Below are positions 7,100 to 16,717 of a stretch of 33,277 nucleotides of DNA, piece after piece. The position numbers and the translations under genes were made by a program. Numbering within the stretch: the stretch's first letter is position 1; every line of letters starts with the position of its first letter. This DNA comes from Bacillota bacterium (GTDB taxonomy: Bacteria > Bacillota > Negativicutes > DSM-13327): assembly GCA_017889585.1 (NCBI GenBank), contig JAGFZX010000060.1, positions 1 through 33,277 on the forward strand, in the 5' to 3' direction. The notes under the pieces were generated by a model that saw nothing but the letters and a program-made list of their open reading frames with translations, was not told the DNA's origin and did not search any database.

Positions 7100-9297
7100 G
7101 TAAAGCATTAGTTATAGTTGAATCACCGGCAAAAGCAAAGACTATTGAAAAATTTTTGGGTAAAAATTATACAGTACGGGCATCAATGGGACATTTGCGT
7201 GACTTGCCTAAAAGTCAGTTTGGTGTAGATGTAGAAAAGGATTTTACACCTAAATATATCAATATACGGGGTAAGGGAGATATTATAAAGAGTCTTAAAA
7301 GTGCTGCTAAAGGAGCTGATAAAGTCTACTTAGCATCTGACCCTGATCGTGAGGGGGAAGCAATTGCTTGGCACTTAGCGCATATCTTGAATATTCCTGA
7401 AGAGCAGGCGTGTAGGATTGAATTTAATGAAATAACTAAATCAACCATTCAAAGTGCCGTAAAACATCCCCGGCCGATTAATATGGAGCGAGTGGATGCT
7501 CAGCAAGCTCGGCGCTTATTAGATCGAATGGTAGGTTATCAGCTCAGTCCACTACTCTGGCGTAAAGTTCGCAAGGGACTTAGTGCAGGTCGGGTACAGT
7601 CTGTTGCTGTAAGGATAATATGTGACAGGGAAAAAGAAATTCAAGCCTTTGTATCAGAGGAATATTGGTCGGTAACGGCAAAAATGCGAGAAAAACCAAA
7701 ATCAGCATTATTTGATGCTCAAGTTATTTTAATTGATGGTAAAAAGGCCAAGATTGATAATGTGGCCCAAGCTGATAGTATAAAAGGTGAATTAGAACAG
7801 GCTGAATATTCGGTAGTTGACGTAAAGCGTCGAGAGCGTCGCCGCAATCCTGCCGCCCCATTTATTACTAGTAGTTTACAGCAAGAGGCATCCCGGAAAC
7901 TCGGTTTTACTTCTCGCAAAACCATGATGGTAGCTCAGCAATTATACGAAGGTTTAGAACTCGGCAGTTTAGGCCATGTAGGACTTATTACATATATGCG
8001 AACTGATTCGGTGCGTCTTGCGGAATCTGCACAACAAGAAATTCGCAAATATGTTGAACTAAAATATGGGGAAATTTATTTGCCAGAGAAAAGCCCAGTA
8101 TATTTGAATAAAAAGTCTCAAGATGCACATGAGGCCATTCGCCCAAGTAGTTTTGAATTACCTCCAGATAAGTTAACTAAGTATCTCTCCAAGGAACAAT
8201 TACGATTATATACTTTAATTTGGGAAAGAGTAATTGCCAGCCAAATGACGGCTGCTATTTATGATACTTTAACAGTTGATATTTCTGCTGGTCGTTTTGG
8301 ACTCAGGGCTACTGGTTCTACTGTGAAATTTGCGGGTTTTATGGCTGTGTATACAGAAAGCAAAGATAATGAAGAAAAAGAGAAGGACATTACCTTGCCT
8401 GCTCTAACGGTTGGGCAAACTTTAAAATTGGATAAAATTATTCCGGTGCAACATTTTACTGAACCACCACCTAGGTATACGGAAGCAACGCTAGTAAAGG
8501 TTCTAGAAGAAAAGGGTATTGGGCGTCCTAGTACATACGCACCTATTATTGAAACAATTTTGGCTAGGGGTTATGTATTACGAGTCGATAAAAAGTTTCA
8601 GCCTACCGAACTTGGTTTTGTCGTGCTGGATTTATTAAAACAATATTTTAAGACTATAGTCGATGTTGAGTTTACTGCTAATATGGAAAACAATCTGGAT
8701 GAGATTGCTGATGGTAAAGGTTCAAGGGTTGAATTATTACGGGACTTTTATAGTTGGTTTGCTGTTGATTTGGCACACGCAGAAGAAGAGATTGGTCATG
8801 TTGAGCTTCCAGTACAAGTATCTGATGTACAGTGTGAAAATTGCGGAAAATATATGGTAGTGAAACATGGACGCTATGGCGACTTTCTAGCTTGCCCAGG
8901 TTTTCCTGAGTGCCGTAATACCAAGGCAATTTTGAAAGAAACAGGCGTACAATGCCCGAAGTGTGCTGGCAATATTGTTGAACGCAAAACGAAACGTGGC
9001 AAGATCTTTTATGGTTGCCAAAACTATCCTATATGTGATTTTATGACATGGGATATACCATTAAAAGAAAATTGCCAGATTTGTGGCGCTTTTATGTTAA
9101 AGCATAATTTGAAAAATGGCCTATTTAATACATTATGCAGCAATGAAACATGTGTGACACGTCCGGTTGTTGCTGAAAAAAAAGTAGCTGATAATACTAA
9201 AAAGGCTAAGACAGTAGCCAAACCAAAGGCTAAAATTAAGATTAAACCAAAAACTAAAACTACAACCAAAGCAAAAGAAAAAATTGAAACAGAATAA
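7096..9297 (+). CDS. topA: DNA topoisomerase I
   Basis: This type IA topoisomerase relaxes negative supercoils. The 733 residues begin with the Toprim domain ([34 protein letters not shown]). The four-domain core follows, with the catalytic tyrosine Y300 in [10 protein letters not shown]. Three zinc ribbons then follow, with cysteine sets CENCGK...CPGFPEC, CPKCAG...CQNYPIC and CQICGA...CSNETC. The protein ends in a ~40-residue lysine-rich tail built of alternating K, T, A, I and P, probably a DNA-contacting extension. The GTG start overlaps the dprA stop (GTGA), as expected for an operon. Confidence 0.96.
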   Translation: MSKALVIVESPAKAKTIEKFLGKNYTVRASMGHLRDLPKSQFGVDVEKDFTPKYINIRGKGDIIKSLKSAAKGADKVYLASDPDREGEAIAWHLAHILNIPEEQACRIEFNEITKSTIQSAVKHPRPINMERVDAQQARRLLDRMVGYQLSPLLWRKVRKGLSAGRVQSVAVRIICDREKEIQAFVSEEYWSVTAKMREKPKSALFDAQVILIDGKKAKIDNVAQADSIKGELEQAEYSVVDVKRRERRRNPAAPFITSSLQQEASRKLGFTSRKTMMVAQQLYEGLELGSLGHVGLITYMRTDSVRLAESAQQEIRKYVELKYGEIYLPEKSPVYLNKKSQDAHEAIRPSSFELPPDKLTKYLSKEQLRLYTLIWERVIASQMTAAIYDTLTVDISAGRFGLRATGSTVKFAGFMAVYTESKDNEEKEKDITLPALTVGQTLKLDKIIPVQHFTEPPPRYTEATLVKVLEEKGIGRPSTYAPIIETILARGYVLRVDKKFQPTELGFVVLDLLKQYFKTIVDVEFTANMENNLDEIADGKGSRVELLRDFYSWFAVDLAHAEEEIGHVELPVQVSDVQCENCGKYMVVKHGRYGDFLACPGFPECRNTKAILKETGVQCPKCAGNIVERKTKRGKIFYGCQNYPICDFMTWDIPLKENCQICGAFMLKHNLKNGLFNTLCSNETCVTRPVVAEKKVADNTKKAKTVAKPKAKIKIKPKTKTTTKAKEKIETE

Positions 9298-9320
9298 ACC
9301 ATATAATCGGAGGAATAAAC

Positions 9321-10640
9321 GTGTCTAAAGTAACAATTATCGGAGCGGGGTTAGCTGGTAGCGAGGCCGCGTGGCAAGTAGCTGAGGCGGGTTTTGATGT
9401 TGAATTGTATGAGATGAGACCTCATGTGATGCCCCCAGCCCATCACACTGGTCAATTTGCGGAATTAGTGTGCAGTAACTCTCTGCGGGGAGCTGCAGTA
9501 GAAAATGCAGTAGGGTTATTAAAAGAAGAAATGCGGCAATTAAATTCATTAATTATGAAAGCCGCAGATGCTACTAAAGTTCCAGCAGGCGGGGCGCTAG
9601 CGGTAGACCGTGAGGCTTTTAGCAAATATATAACCGATACATTAAGACAGCATCCACGGGTAACAATTATTAATCAAGAAGTGACAGAAATTCCTGAGGA
9701 TTCGCCAATTATTATTGCCAGCGGACCATTAACATCGGAAGCCTTGTCAGAAGCAATTAGCCGCATGACTGGCAGCCAATATCTTTATTTTTATGACGCA
9801 GCTGCACCTATTTTAGTAGGTGAGTCACTTGATATGAAAAAAGTATATCGGGCCTCTCGCTATGGTAAAGGTGATGATGACTATTTAAATTGTCCTATGA
9901 ATAAAGAGGAATACACAAATTTTTGGCGTGAATTAACAAGCGCTGAAACAGTGCCTGTCAAAAATTTTGAAAAACCTATTTTTTTTGAAGGTTGTATGCC
10001 TGTAGAAGAAATGGCCAGTCGGGGTATTGATACATTACGTTTTGGACCGCTCAAGCCAGTAGGATTGGAAGATCCACTGACGGGTGAGACGCCTTATGCG
10101 GTAATACAGTTACGCCAGGATAATTCTGCAGCTACCTTGTATAATATTGTTGGTTTTCAAACGCATTTAAAATGGCCTGAACAAGAACGTGTTTTTCGTT
10201 TAATACCAGGCCTCGAGAAGGCTGAGTTTGTTCGATTAGGTGTTATGCATCGTAATACCTTTATAAATTCCCCCAAAATACTGCGTTCAACATTGCAAAT
10301 GGTTGATAATGATAATGTGTTCTTTGCTGGACAAATAACTGGTGTTGAAGGTTATGTTGAGTCAGCTGCCTCAGGATTGGTGGCAGGAATTAATAGTGCA
10401 CGCCTCTTAGCGGGTATGAACCTGTTGGTATTTCCCGAAGAAACAGCACATGGTGCCTTGTGTCGATATATTACCAATACTGATATTAAGCATTTTCAGC
10501 CGATGAATATAAATTTTGGATTAATGCCACCTCTAGAACAACGAATAAAAGACAAAAAAATAAAGAACGGGTTGATTGCTAAGAGGGCTTTACTAGCATT
10601 AGAAATATTTAGAGAAAAATTTGACAATAATCTTGCATAA
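9321..10640 (+). CDS. trmFO: Methylenetetrahydrofolate-tRNA-(uracil-54-C5)-methyltransferase TrmFO
   Basis: TrmFO is the folate/FAD-dependent enzyme that makes ribothymidine at position 54 of tRNA in most Gram-positives. The 439-residue product opens with the dinucleotide-binding loop [19 protein letters not shown]. It continues with YEMRP, the [12 protein letters not shown] motif, and a C-terminal block ([29 protein letters not shown]) that distinguishes it from the related GidA/MnmG. The start is GTG at 9321 with GGAGGA at 9310-9315. It follows topA by 23 bases, as in Bacillus subtilis. It consumes methylene-THF, so it ties functionally to the nearby folate genes. Confidence 0.95.
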   Translation: MSKVTIIGAGLAGSEAAWQVAEAGFDVELYEMRPHVMPPAHHTGQFAELVCSNSLRGAAVENAVGLLKEEMRQLNSLIMKAADATKVPAGGALAVDREAFSKYITDTLRQHPRVTIINQEVTEIPEDSPIIIASGPLTSEALSEAISRMTGSQYLYFYDAAAPILVGESLDMKKVYRASRYGKGDDDYLNCPMNKEEYTNFWRELTSAETVPVKNFEKPIFFEGCMPVEEMASRGIDTLRFGPLKPVGLEDPLTGETPYAVIQLRQDNSAATLYNIVGFQTHLKWPEQERVFRLIPGLEKAEFVRLGVMHRNTFINSPKILRSTLQMVDNDNVFFAGQITGVEGYVESAASGLVAGINSARLLAGMNLLVFPEETAHGALCRYITNTDIKHFQPMNINFGLMPPLEQRIKDKKIKNGLIAKRALLALEIFREKFDNNLA

Positions 10641-10661
10641 TTCATATTATTATGCTACTAT
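10621..10661 (+). promoter_or_regulatory. Candidate promoter(s) for hslV-hslU-codY at the end of trmFO
   Basis: A consensus -35 TTGACA (10621-10626) lies in the last codons of trmFO, 18 nt before TATTAT (10645-10650). An overlapping alternative pairs TTGCAT (10633-10638) with an extended -10 TGC-TACTAT (10653-10661) at 17 nt. Either would give a long leader of more than 230 bases to hslV. A further TATAAT at 10699-10704 lacks a -35. Confidence 0.45.
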
Positions 10662-10879
10662 GGATTAAAAGTTTTAATTACATATTTCGACAAAAAAGTA
10701 TAATTTGCCTTCTGCGTGAGTATGATTAAGAAAAAAAGCGCCTTTTAGCACACAGTAATGAATTATCTGGCAGATGTTGAACGATTTATCGAATTTGCTG
10801 AATTTCAGAGTGTGATAGAGGTGTTTTTTGATTTTTTGATTAGGGAATATAGACTGTGTACAGGTATACCTAAGTAGAC
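10662..10879. other. Intergenic leader where codV/xerC sits in relatives; no supported gene
   Basis: In Bacillus subtilis the XerC-like recombinase gene codV lies between trmFO and hslV, but here only about 250 bases separate them. An ATG-started 39-codon frame (10758-10877) begins MNYLADVERFIEF, but it has no ribosome binding site and I see no family match. The stretch also contains a CodY-box-like AATTTGCTGAATTTC (10792-10806, 11 of 15 to consensus). I see nothing else in it. Confidence 0.4.
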
Positions 10880-10893
10880 AGGAGGTGGTGTTT

Positions 10894-11424
10894 ATGTTTC
10901 ATGCTACAACAATTATTGCTGTAAAACATCAAGGCAAAACAGCGATTGCTGGTGACGGGCAGGTCACTTTTGGCGGCAATACTGTTATGAAACATAATGC
11001 TAAAAAAGTTCGTCGTTTATATCATGGGAAGGTTTTAGCCGGCTTTGCCGGATCTGTAGCTGACGCATTTACATTGTTTAGTAAATTTGAAACAAAGTTG
11101 GAAGAGTTTAATGGAAATTTAATGCGTGCAGCAGTAGAATTGGCCAAAGAGTGGCGTATGGATAGAGTTTTACGACGGTTGGAGGCATTGCTAATTGTTA
11201 CTGATGCCGAACATATGTTAATTATATCCGGCAATGGTGAAGTCATTGAACCTGATGATGGTGTTACTGCTATTGGATCAGGAGGTTCTTATGCCTTAGC
11301 TGCCGCTCGAGCTTTAGTACAATATTCTAATTTATCGGCTCCTGAAGTTGTTCGAGAAGCACTATTAATTGCATCAACTATTTGTGTGTTTACAAATGAT
11401 CATATTACAGTTGAGGAGCTTTAA
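10894..11424 (+). CDS. hslV: ATP-dependent protease subunit HslV (ClpQ)
   Basis: HslV is the proteasome-like peptidase of the HslUV complex. The 176-residue product starts [10 protein letters not shown], then [23 protein letters not shown] and [18 protein letters not shown]. The family nucleophile is the N-terminal threonine exposed by processing, here expected to be T5 in MFHATT, so a four-residue leader must be removed. I chose ATG at 10894 because AGGAGGT (10880-10886) is 7 bases upstream. Two in-frame GTG codons at 10885 and 10888 overlap that site and are unlikely starts. The end of the gene is 16 bases before the hslU start, and HslU is its ATPase partner. Confidence 0.95.
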   Translation: MFHATTIIAVKHQGKTAIAGDGQVTFGGNTVMKHNAKKVRRLYHGKVLAGFAGSVADAFTLFSKFETKLEEFNGNLMRAAVELAKEWRMDRVLRRLEALLIVTDAEHMLIISGNGEVIEPDDGVTAIGSGGSYALAAARALVQYSNLSAPEVVREALLIASTICVFTNDHITVEEL

Positions 11425-11440
11425 TGAAGGAGTGATGATA

Positions 11441-12841
11441 TTGACTGAGATGACCCCTAAACAAATTGTGGTGGAATTAAACAAATATATTGTAGGGCAA
11501 AAACAAGCAAAAAAAGCAGTAGCCATAGCACTTCGTAATCGCTGGCGTAGCAAGCAATTATCTGCTGAACTGAAAGACGAAATAATTCCGAAGAATATAT
11601 TGATGATTGGTCCGACTGGTGTGGGTAAAACAGAAATTGCCCGTCGTATGGCTAAAATAGTAAATGCACCTTTTGTAAAAGTTGAAGCGACCAAATTTAC
11701 TGAAGTCGGATATGTGGGGCGTGATGTTGAATCTATGATCCGCGATTTGGTGGAGACCGCCATTCGTATGGTCAAACAGGAAAAAATGTTGGAAGTAACA
11801 GATAAGGCACATAAGTTTGCTGAAGAGCGCATTTTGGATTTTTTTATACCATCAGCAAAAAAAGAACCTGCACGCAATCCTTTTGAATTATTATTTGGTG
11901 GAGCAGGATCGACTGGTGGGGGGGCACCAAATAACATTTCAACTGAAAATATACAAAGTAATGGTAATGACCGTGAATATTGGCAAAAACGTTTGTCAAA
12001 TGGTGAATTGGAAAATGAATTTATTGAGATAATAGTAGAAGATAATACAAATCCTATGGTTGCAGCTTTTTCTGGAACAGGTATTGAAGAAATGGGGATA
12101 AATATTCAAGACATGTTAGGGAGTTTCTTACCTAAAAAGCAGAAGCATCGTAAAGTGACAGTAGCTAATGCTCGGAAGGTATTTATTCAGGAAGAAGCAC
12201 AAAAGCTTATTGATATGGATGAGGTTATTGCTATAGCTCTTGATTTAGCTGAAAATTCTGGGATTATTTTCCTGGATGAAATTGATAAGATAGTCGGGCG
12301 TGGTCAATCGACCGGACCGGATGTATCAAGAGAAGGCGTACAACGTGATATTTTGCCAATTGTTGAAGGTTCTACTGTAGTTACTAAATATGGTTCCCTA
12401 AAAACAGATCATATCTTGTTTATGGCAGCAGGAGCTTTTCATACTGCTAAACCATCAGAGCTTATTCCTGAACTCCAGGGACGCTTTCCGATCCGAGTGG
12501 AACTTACTAATCTATCTAAAGAAGATTTTAAGCAAATATTAACTGAGCCAGCTAATGCATTAATTAAGCAATATGTTAATCTAATCGGAACTGAAAACAT
12601 AAAAATTGAGTTTACCGTTGATGCTATTGAAAGATTAGCGGAAATTGCTTTTCAGGTAAATGTGCAGACTGAAAATATTGGTGCTAGACGTTTGCACACA
12701 GTTATGGAAAAGTTGCTAGAAGATTTGGCATTTGATGCTCCCGATATAAAAGAGAAAATGATTGTTATTAATAAAGAATATGTCAATGCTAAATTAGCAC
12801 ATATTGTGGTAAATCACGATTTAAGCCATTTTATTTTATAA
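11441..12841 (+). CDS. hslU: ATP-dependent protease ATPase subunit HslU (ClpY)
   Basis: HslU is the AAA+ unfoldase that feeds substrates to HslV. The 466-residue product shows [17 protein letters not shown] at the N-terminus, Walker [10 protein letters not shown] and the [19 protein letters not shown] block. A divergent intermediate domain with a glycine-rich stretch ([13 protein letters not shown]) follows. Walker B is [10 protein letters not shown] and the sensor region reads [11 protein letters not shown] chose TTG at 11441 because AAGGAG (11427-11432) is 8 bases upstream; longer in-frame starts lie inside hslV. A run of seven G residues (11918-11924) lies within the coding sequence. Confidence 0.95.
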   Translation: MTEMTPKQIVVELNKYIVGQKQAKKAVAIALRNRWRSKQLSAELKDEIIPKNILMIGPTGVGKTEIARRMAKIVNAPFVKVEATKFTEVGYVGRDVESMIRDLVETAIRMVKQEKMLEVTDKAHKFAEERILDFFIPSAKKEPARNPFELLFGGAGSTGGGAPNNISTENIQSNGNDREYWQKRLSNGELENEFIEIIVEDNTNPMVAAFSGTGIEEMGINIQDMLGSFLPKKQKHRKVTVANARKVFIQEEAQKLIDMDEVIAIALDLAENSGIIFLDEIDKIVGRGQSTGPDVSREGVQRDILPIVEGSTVVTKYGSLKTDHILFMAAGAFHTAKPSELIPELQGRFPIRVELTNLSKEDFKQILTEPANALIKQYVNLIGTENIKIEFTVDAIERLAEIAFQVNVQTENIGARRLHTVMEKLLEDLAFDAPDIKEKMIVINKEYVNAKLAHIVVNHDLSHFIL

Positions 12842-12843
12842 TA

Positions 12844-12859
12844 TAGGTTATATAACCTA
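12844..12859. promoter_or_regulatory. 16-bp perfect palindrome in the hslU-codY gap
   Basis: TAGGTTATATAACCTA at 12844-12859 is a perfect inverted repeat that starts three bases after the hslU stop and ends 22 bases before the codY start. It is not followed by a T tract, so it is not a terminator. It could be an operator or a small RNA stem affecting codY translation. No matching regulator is evident, and it does not fit the CodY box. Confidence 0.4.
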
Positions 12860-12881
12860 ATGAAAGGTAGGAGAAATTGTT

Positions 12882-13655
12882 GTGAGATCCTTGTTAGAAC
12901 GTACTCGTAAAATTAATAAATTGCTACAAAAATCCGAAAAAGTGGAATATAATGAAATATCCACTTTGCTTAGTACTGTAATAGGCGCTAATATATATAT
13001 TGTCAGTAAAGATGGTACAGTGTTTGGTTATGCTTTGTTAGATGATTTTGAATGTGATTTGATGCGTGATAAAGTACTGTTACAGGGGAATTTTCCAGAG
13101 CGATATGTGGATTGGCTACTTAGAATCAATGAAACTTCACCAAACTTAAGTCTTGAAGGTGGAATGTGCTCATTTAGTGATGGAACTGAATGTCTATTTA
13201 ATGATAAGTTTACGACTATTGTGCCTATTCATGGTGTAGGTGAGAGAATTGGTACTTTAATTGTTGCTAAGTTCCATTCTGAGTTTAGTGATGATGATCT
13301 TATTTTGGCTGAATATGGAGCCACAGTTGTGGGTATGGAAATTCTAAGAGATCGTAGCGGTAAAATCGAGGAAGATGCTCGTAAAAAAGCTACAGTACAA
13401 GTAGCCCTTGGCACCCTTTCTTATTCAGAACTTGAAGCTGTTATACACATTTTAAATGAGTTAGATGGTAGTGAAGGATTGTTGGTAGCCAGTAAAATTG
13501 CTGACCGTGTAGGGATTACTCGTTCGGTAATTGTCAATGCTTTACGTAAATTTGAAAGTGCTGGAGTTATTGAATCTAAATCTCTTGGCATGAAGGGAAC
13601 ATATATTAAAGTATTAAATGATCGCTTATTTGAAGAATTAAAAAAGCTTAAATAG
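12882..13655 (+). CDS. codY: GTP- and branched-chain-amino-acid-sensing transcriptional regulator CodY
   Basis: CodY is the global nutrient-responsive regulator of low-GC Gram-positives. The 257-residue product begins [18 protein letters not shown]. It has the GAF ligand domain (about residues 25-150), a long linker helix and the C-terminal winged helix. In the winged helix, [44 protein letters not shown] is the near-invariant DNA-binding segment. The start is GTG at 12882 with GGAG at 12870-12873. It closes the hslV-hslU-codY transcript, and a strong terminator lies about 30 bases downstream. In Bacillus, CodY represses the fla/che operon, which starts just downstream here. Confidence 0.96.
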   Translation: MRSLLERTRKINKLLQKSEKVEYNEISTLLSTVIGANIYIVSKDGTVFGYALLDDFECDLMRDKVLLQGNFPERYVDWLLRINETSPNLSLEGGMCSFSDGTECLFNDKFTTIVPIHGVGERIGTLIVAKFHSEFSDDDLILAEYGATVVGMEILRDRSGKIEEDARKKATVQVALGTLSYSELEAVIHILNELDGSEGLLVASKIADRVGITRSVIVNALRKFESAGVIESKSLGMKGTYIKVLNDRLFEELKKLK

Positions 13656-13681
13656 TAATATAAAGAAAGTAAGAAGCGATG

Positions 13682-13726
13682 GAGACCAAAGAACTCAAAA
13701 TGGTTTTTTTGGTCTCTTTTTGTTTT
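13682..13726 (+). terminator. Intrinsic terminator after codY
   Basis: GAGACCAAA (13682-13690) pairs with TTTGGTCTC (13708-13716) and is followed by TTTTTG and further T-rich sequence. The 9-bp stem plus T tract is a standard strong terminator. It separates the codY transcript from the flagellar operon. Confidence 0.85.
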
Positions 13727-13755
13727 ATATAAATGTTTATAAAAATCAATAAAAA

Positions 13756-13778
13756 TATTTACTGAATAATGGTATAAT
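13756..13778 (+). promoter_or_regulatory. Candidate flagellar-operon promoter with CodY-box-like sequence
   Basis: TATAAT at 13773-13778 is preceded by the TGG extension (13770-13772), giving an extended -10. No clear -35 is visible. Immediately upstream, TATTTACTGAATAAT (13756-13770) matches the 15-bp CodY consensus AATTTTCWGAAAATT at 11 positions, placing it between the -35 and -10. I found no sigma-D type TAAA/GCCGATAA promoter. The ~175 bases from here to flgB hold no gene. Confidence 0.5.
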
Positions 13779-13953
13779 AGGTAGGACTTTTATCCTGTTT
13801 TATCGAAAAACGTAATATTAAGGCAGGAATTGTGTTTTTAATAAAGGTGATTTAGAGATTTATGTAGAAATGGTATTATTAAAATGTTAATTTTATGGTG
13901 CAATATGTAAGTGTATATAGATTATAATGTATATGTACAGGAGGAATATTTTG

Positions 13954-14361
13954 GTGTTAGATTCGATTTTATCATCACCACGCGTGACTGTGTTAGAGCA
14001 AGCGCTGTCGGCTTCTTCGCTTAGGCAAAAGGTAATTAGTAATAATATTTCTAATGTAAATACACCGGGGTATAAAAAAAGTGAAGTGTTATTTGAGGAT
14101 ATGTTGCAAAGTGTTATGAATGATGATAAAATGCCAATGCTACAAACGAATGCACGACATTTGCCCTTGCAACAGGTAAGTATTCCTACTCCTAGGGTTA
14201 ATGTTATTGGTGATACTTCAATTCGAACGGATGGTAATAATGTAGATATTGATGTTGAAATGGCAAATTTAGCGAAAAATAGTATTTACTATAATGCTGT
14301 AGTCCAACAATTAAGTAGCTATTTTTCAGGAATAAAGTCGGCCATAAAAGAAGGGAGATAA
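13954..14361 (+). CDS. flgB: Flagellar basal-body rod protein FlgB
   Basis: FlgB is a proximal rod subunit exported by the flagellar type III system. The 135-residue product has the rod/hook N-terminal signature LRQKVISNNISNVNTPGYKKSEVLFEDML. Its C-terminal helix (NVDIDVEMANLAKNSIYYNAVVQQLSSYFSGIKSAI) is typical of axial proteins. I chose GTG at 13954 with AGGAGG at 13939-13944; a TTG at 13951 and an ATG at 13927 are alternatives, the latter upstream of the ribosome site. It is the first gene of the long flagellar operon. Confidence 0.93.
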   Translation: MLDSILSSPRVTVLEQALSASSLRQKVISNNISNVNTPGYKKSEVLFEDMLQSVMNDDKMPMLQTNARHLPLQQVSIPTPRVNVIGDTSIRTDGNNVDIDVEMANLAKNSIYYNAVVQQLSSYFSGIKSAIKEGR

Positions 14362-14367
14362 TTGATT

Positions 14368-14802
14368 ATGGGAATGTTTGGTGCTATTGATGCAGCAGCA
14401 TCTGGCTTGACCGCTGAAAGGCTTAGGATGGATGTTATTTCTAATAATATTGCCAATGTTAATACTACTCGTACTGCTGAAGGTGGTGCTTATCGCCGGC
14501 AGATGGTTGTATTTGCACCAAGGGAAAATGAAACAACGTTTGCACAAATGTTGTCTGAGAATTTAAATAGTGGTAGTGGAGTTAGAGTGGTTGGTATTCG
14601 TAAAGATGATTCACCTACCCGAAAAGTTTATGATCCTGCTCATCCTGATGCGAATAAAGATGGTTATGTAGAAATGCCGAATATTAATACTGTCACTGAA
14701 ATGGTGGATATGATTACTGCAACCAGGGGTTATGAAGCAAATGTTACAGTTTTAAATGCGGCGAAAAGTATGGCGCTCAAGGCGCTAGAAATAGGAAAAT
14801 AG
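14368..14802 (+). CDS. flgC: Flagellar basal-body rod protein FlgC
   Basis: FlgC is the second proximal rod subunit. The 144-residue product opens MGMFGAIDAAASGLTAERLR with the ISNNIANVNTTRTAEGGAYRRQ motif. It ends in the NVTVLNAAKSMALKALEIGK C-terminal helix. The ATG at 14368 gives the standard FlgC N-terminus with GGGAG at 14353-14357; the in-frame TTG at 14362 is also possible. Only six bases separate it from flgB. Confidence 0.94.
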   Translation: MGMFGAIDAAASGLTAERLRMDVISNNIANVNTTRTAEGGAYRRQMVVFAPRENETTFAQMLSENLNSGSGVRVVGIRKDDSPTRKVYDPAHPDANKDGYVEMPNINTVTEMVDMITATRGYEANVTVLNAAKSMALKALEIGK

Positions 14803-14817
14803 AGGGAGTGGTGTATA

Positions 14818-15114
14818 ATGCGTATTGAAGCGCTTAAATTAATGCCAGTCAGCTCTACAGATGTTGCGCAGACATCACCGGTTGAAGGTGGTAGTAAAAA
14901 CTTTGGTGAGTTTCTGACTGAGGCCCTTGGTGAAGTTAATAAATTACAAAATGATTCAGCTCAGACATCTTTTGATTTAGCAGCAGGTAAACTTCAAGAT
15001 GTTTCTCAAGTGACAATTGCTGCTGAAAAGGCTACCATTGCCATGCAATTAACGATGCAAGTACGTAATAAGATGATTGATGCATATCAAGAAATTATGC
15101 GTATGCAGGTGTAA
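14818..15114 (+). CDS. fliE: Flagellar hook-basal body protein FliE
   Basis: FliE links the MS-ring to the rod and is the first exported axial component. The 98-residue product has the family C-terminus, ATIAMQLTMQVRNKMIDAYQEIMRMQV, and a helical middle (FGEFLTEALGEVNKLQNDS). Its length is normal. It follows flgC by 15 bases with GGGAG before the ATG. The three genes flgB-flgC-fliE form the classic leading block of the operon. Confidence 0.94.
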   Translation: MRIEALKLMPVSSTDVAQTSPVEGGSKNFGEFLTEALGEVNKLQNDSAQTSFDLAAGKLQDVSQVTIAAEKATIAMQLTMQVRNKMIDAYQEIMRMQV

Positions 15115-15151
15115 AATATGATATTTTTGTCAATTTGAAAGGTTGGAGACA

Positions 15152-16702
15152 ATGGCAGATTTGAAAGAACAGTCTCTTCGCTTGTGGCAAAAACTAGGAA
15201 AAAAAGAAAGATACATGATTCTTAGTTCGGCCATACTTATATTTGCAGTTGTTTTAGCGTGGAGTTTTTGGTGGGGTGGTCGACCAGACCTTGTACCTCT
15301 ATTTACGGACTTAGAAGCCAAAGATGCTGGTGAAATTGTAGGAAAATTGAAAGAAATGAAGGTTAGTCATGAAATTAGTACCAATGGTACTGCAATTATG
15401 GTCCAGTCGAAAGATGTTTATCGCGTCAGATTAGATTTGGCTAGTCAAGGCTTGCCGCGAGGCAATAAGGGGTTTGAAATATTCGAGCAAAGTAAATTTG
15501 GTGCCACAGAATTTCAGAATAAAGTGAATTTGGTGCAAGCACTGCAGGGCGAATTGGCGCGTACTATTGAGCAGATGCCAGAAGTGGAAAAGGCTAGGGT
15601 GCACATTGTGCTATCGGAGGATAGTCTATACAAGAAAAATGAAAAGCCTGCGACTGCTTCGATTATGCTTAAATTACGGCCTTCGGCTCAATTATCTCGG
15701 GAACAAATCAAAGGTGTTGTAAATTTAGTTGCCCATAGTATTCAAGGTTTAAAACCTGAGAATGTAACAGTAGTCGATCAAATGGCACGTGTTCTTAATG
15801 ATCAAAATGATGCAACAGGTCTTGCTGGTGCTGCTACATTGACGCAAATTGAGATGACAAAGAAAGTACAAGAAGATTTGCAAAAGAATGTGCAATCCTT
15901 ACTTGAACAAGTATTAGGTCCAAATAGGGCTGCAGCGCGAGTTAATGTTGAACTTAGTTTTGATCAGCGTACTGTAGATCGGCAAGTTTTTGAGCCGGTG
16001 GTTGATGATAAAGGTATCGTAAGAAGTTCCCAAGAACTTAATGAAAATTTTAAAGGTAGTTCACCAACTCCTGGCGGGGTGCCAGGAACTACTTCCAATA
16101 TACCGGGCTATGTAACAAATAGTAATTCCGGGCAGTCTACTTATGAGAAAAAAGAAGTTACCCGTAATTATGAGATAAATGAAACTAAAGAAAAAGTAGT
16201 AGCTACACCCGGTTCTGTAAAAAGGTTGACAGTGGCAGTGTTGGTTGATGCTAGCATTAATAAGGCCCAGCAGGATAGTCTTGCTAAGACGGTAGCGTCG
16301 GCAATTGGAATTAATACAGCTCGAGGCGACACTGTATCAGTGGAAAGTATAGCATTTAATACTGAACTTTTTGATAAACAACGTAAAGAAGAACAAGATT
16401 ATGAAAATCAACAGAAACAAGCACTATGGTTAAAGATTGGTCTAGCGGTATTGGTGGTATTAGCTATTATATATGTAATTCGTATATTGAGTCGACGCCG
16501 ACAAGCAGAAGATGATATGGAAGCAGATAGGGAAGAGATAGCGGCTACGATTGATCCTCTTCAAGATATGAACACTGGTGATAAAGAATTGACTGCCCAA
16601 GAAAAGGCAAGGAATGAACAACGCCAGGACATTGAAAAATTGGCCAAATCAAGACCTGAAGATGTAGCTCAGTTAATTAAAGTTTGGTTATCTGAGGAAT
16701 AG
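15152..16702 (+). CDS. fliF: Flagellar MS-ring protein FliF
   Basis: FliF builds the MS-ring in the cytoplasmic membrane, the base on which rod, switch and export gate assemble. The 516-residue product has a first membrane segment at about residues 22-41 and two ring-building motifs (LARTIEQMPEVEKARVHIVLSE and LKPENVTVVDQMARVL). A disordered Gly/Ser/Pro-rich periplasmic loop follows (about residues 290-330), then a second membrane segment near residues 423-445. It ends in a FliG-binding tail (RPEDVAQLIKVWLSEE). ATG at 15152 is supported by AAAGG at 15138-15142; the frame is open to a TTG at 15143. Confidence 0.95.
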   Translation: MADLKEQSLRLWQKLGKKERYMILSSAILIFAVVLAWSFWWGGRPDLVPLFTDLEAKDAGEIVGKLKEMKVSHEISTNGTAIMVQSKDVYRVRLDLASQGLPRGNKGFEIFEQSKFGATEFQNKVNLVQALQGELARTIEQMPEVEKARVHIVLSEDSLYKKNEKPATASIMLKLRPSAQLSREQIKGVVNLVAHSIQGLKPENVTVVDQMARVLNDQNDATGLAGAATLTQIEMTKKVQEDLQKNVQSLLEQVLGPNRAAARVNVELSFDQRTVDRQVFEPVVDDKGIVRSSQELNENFKGSSPTPGGVPGTTSNIPGYVTNSNSGQSTYEKKEVTRNYEINETKEKVVATPGSVKRLTVAVLVDASINKAQQDSLAKTVASAIGINTARGDTVSVESIAFNTELFDKQRKEEQDYENQQKQALWLKIGLAVLVVLAIIYVIRILSRRRQAEDDMEADREEIAATIDPLQDMNTGDKELTAQEKARNEQRQDIEKLAKSRPEDVAQLIKVWLSEE

Positions 16703-16717
16703 AGAGGGGGGGCGTTG

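Noticed and set aside
10758..10877. 39-codon ORF before hslV as a small gene or recombinase remnant
   Set aside because: No ribosome binding site, no recognisable motif, and promoter/leader function explains the stretch as well.
11374..11937. Long antisense frame opposite hslV/hslU
   Set aside because: It mirrors conserved hslU codons, has no ribosome site, and its product resembles no protein.
13779..13930. Sigma-D (sigma-28) promoter upstream of flgB
   Set aside because: No TAAA plus GCCGATAA pair at 15 nt was found; a TATAAT at 13923-13928 is too close to the start and lacks a -35.
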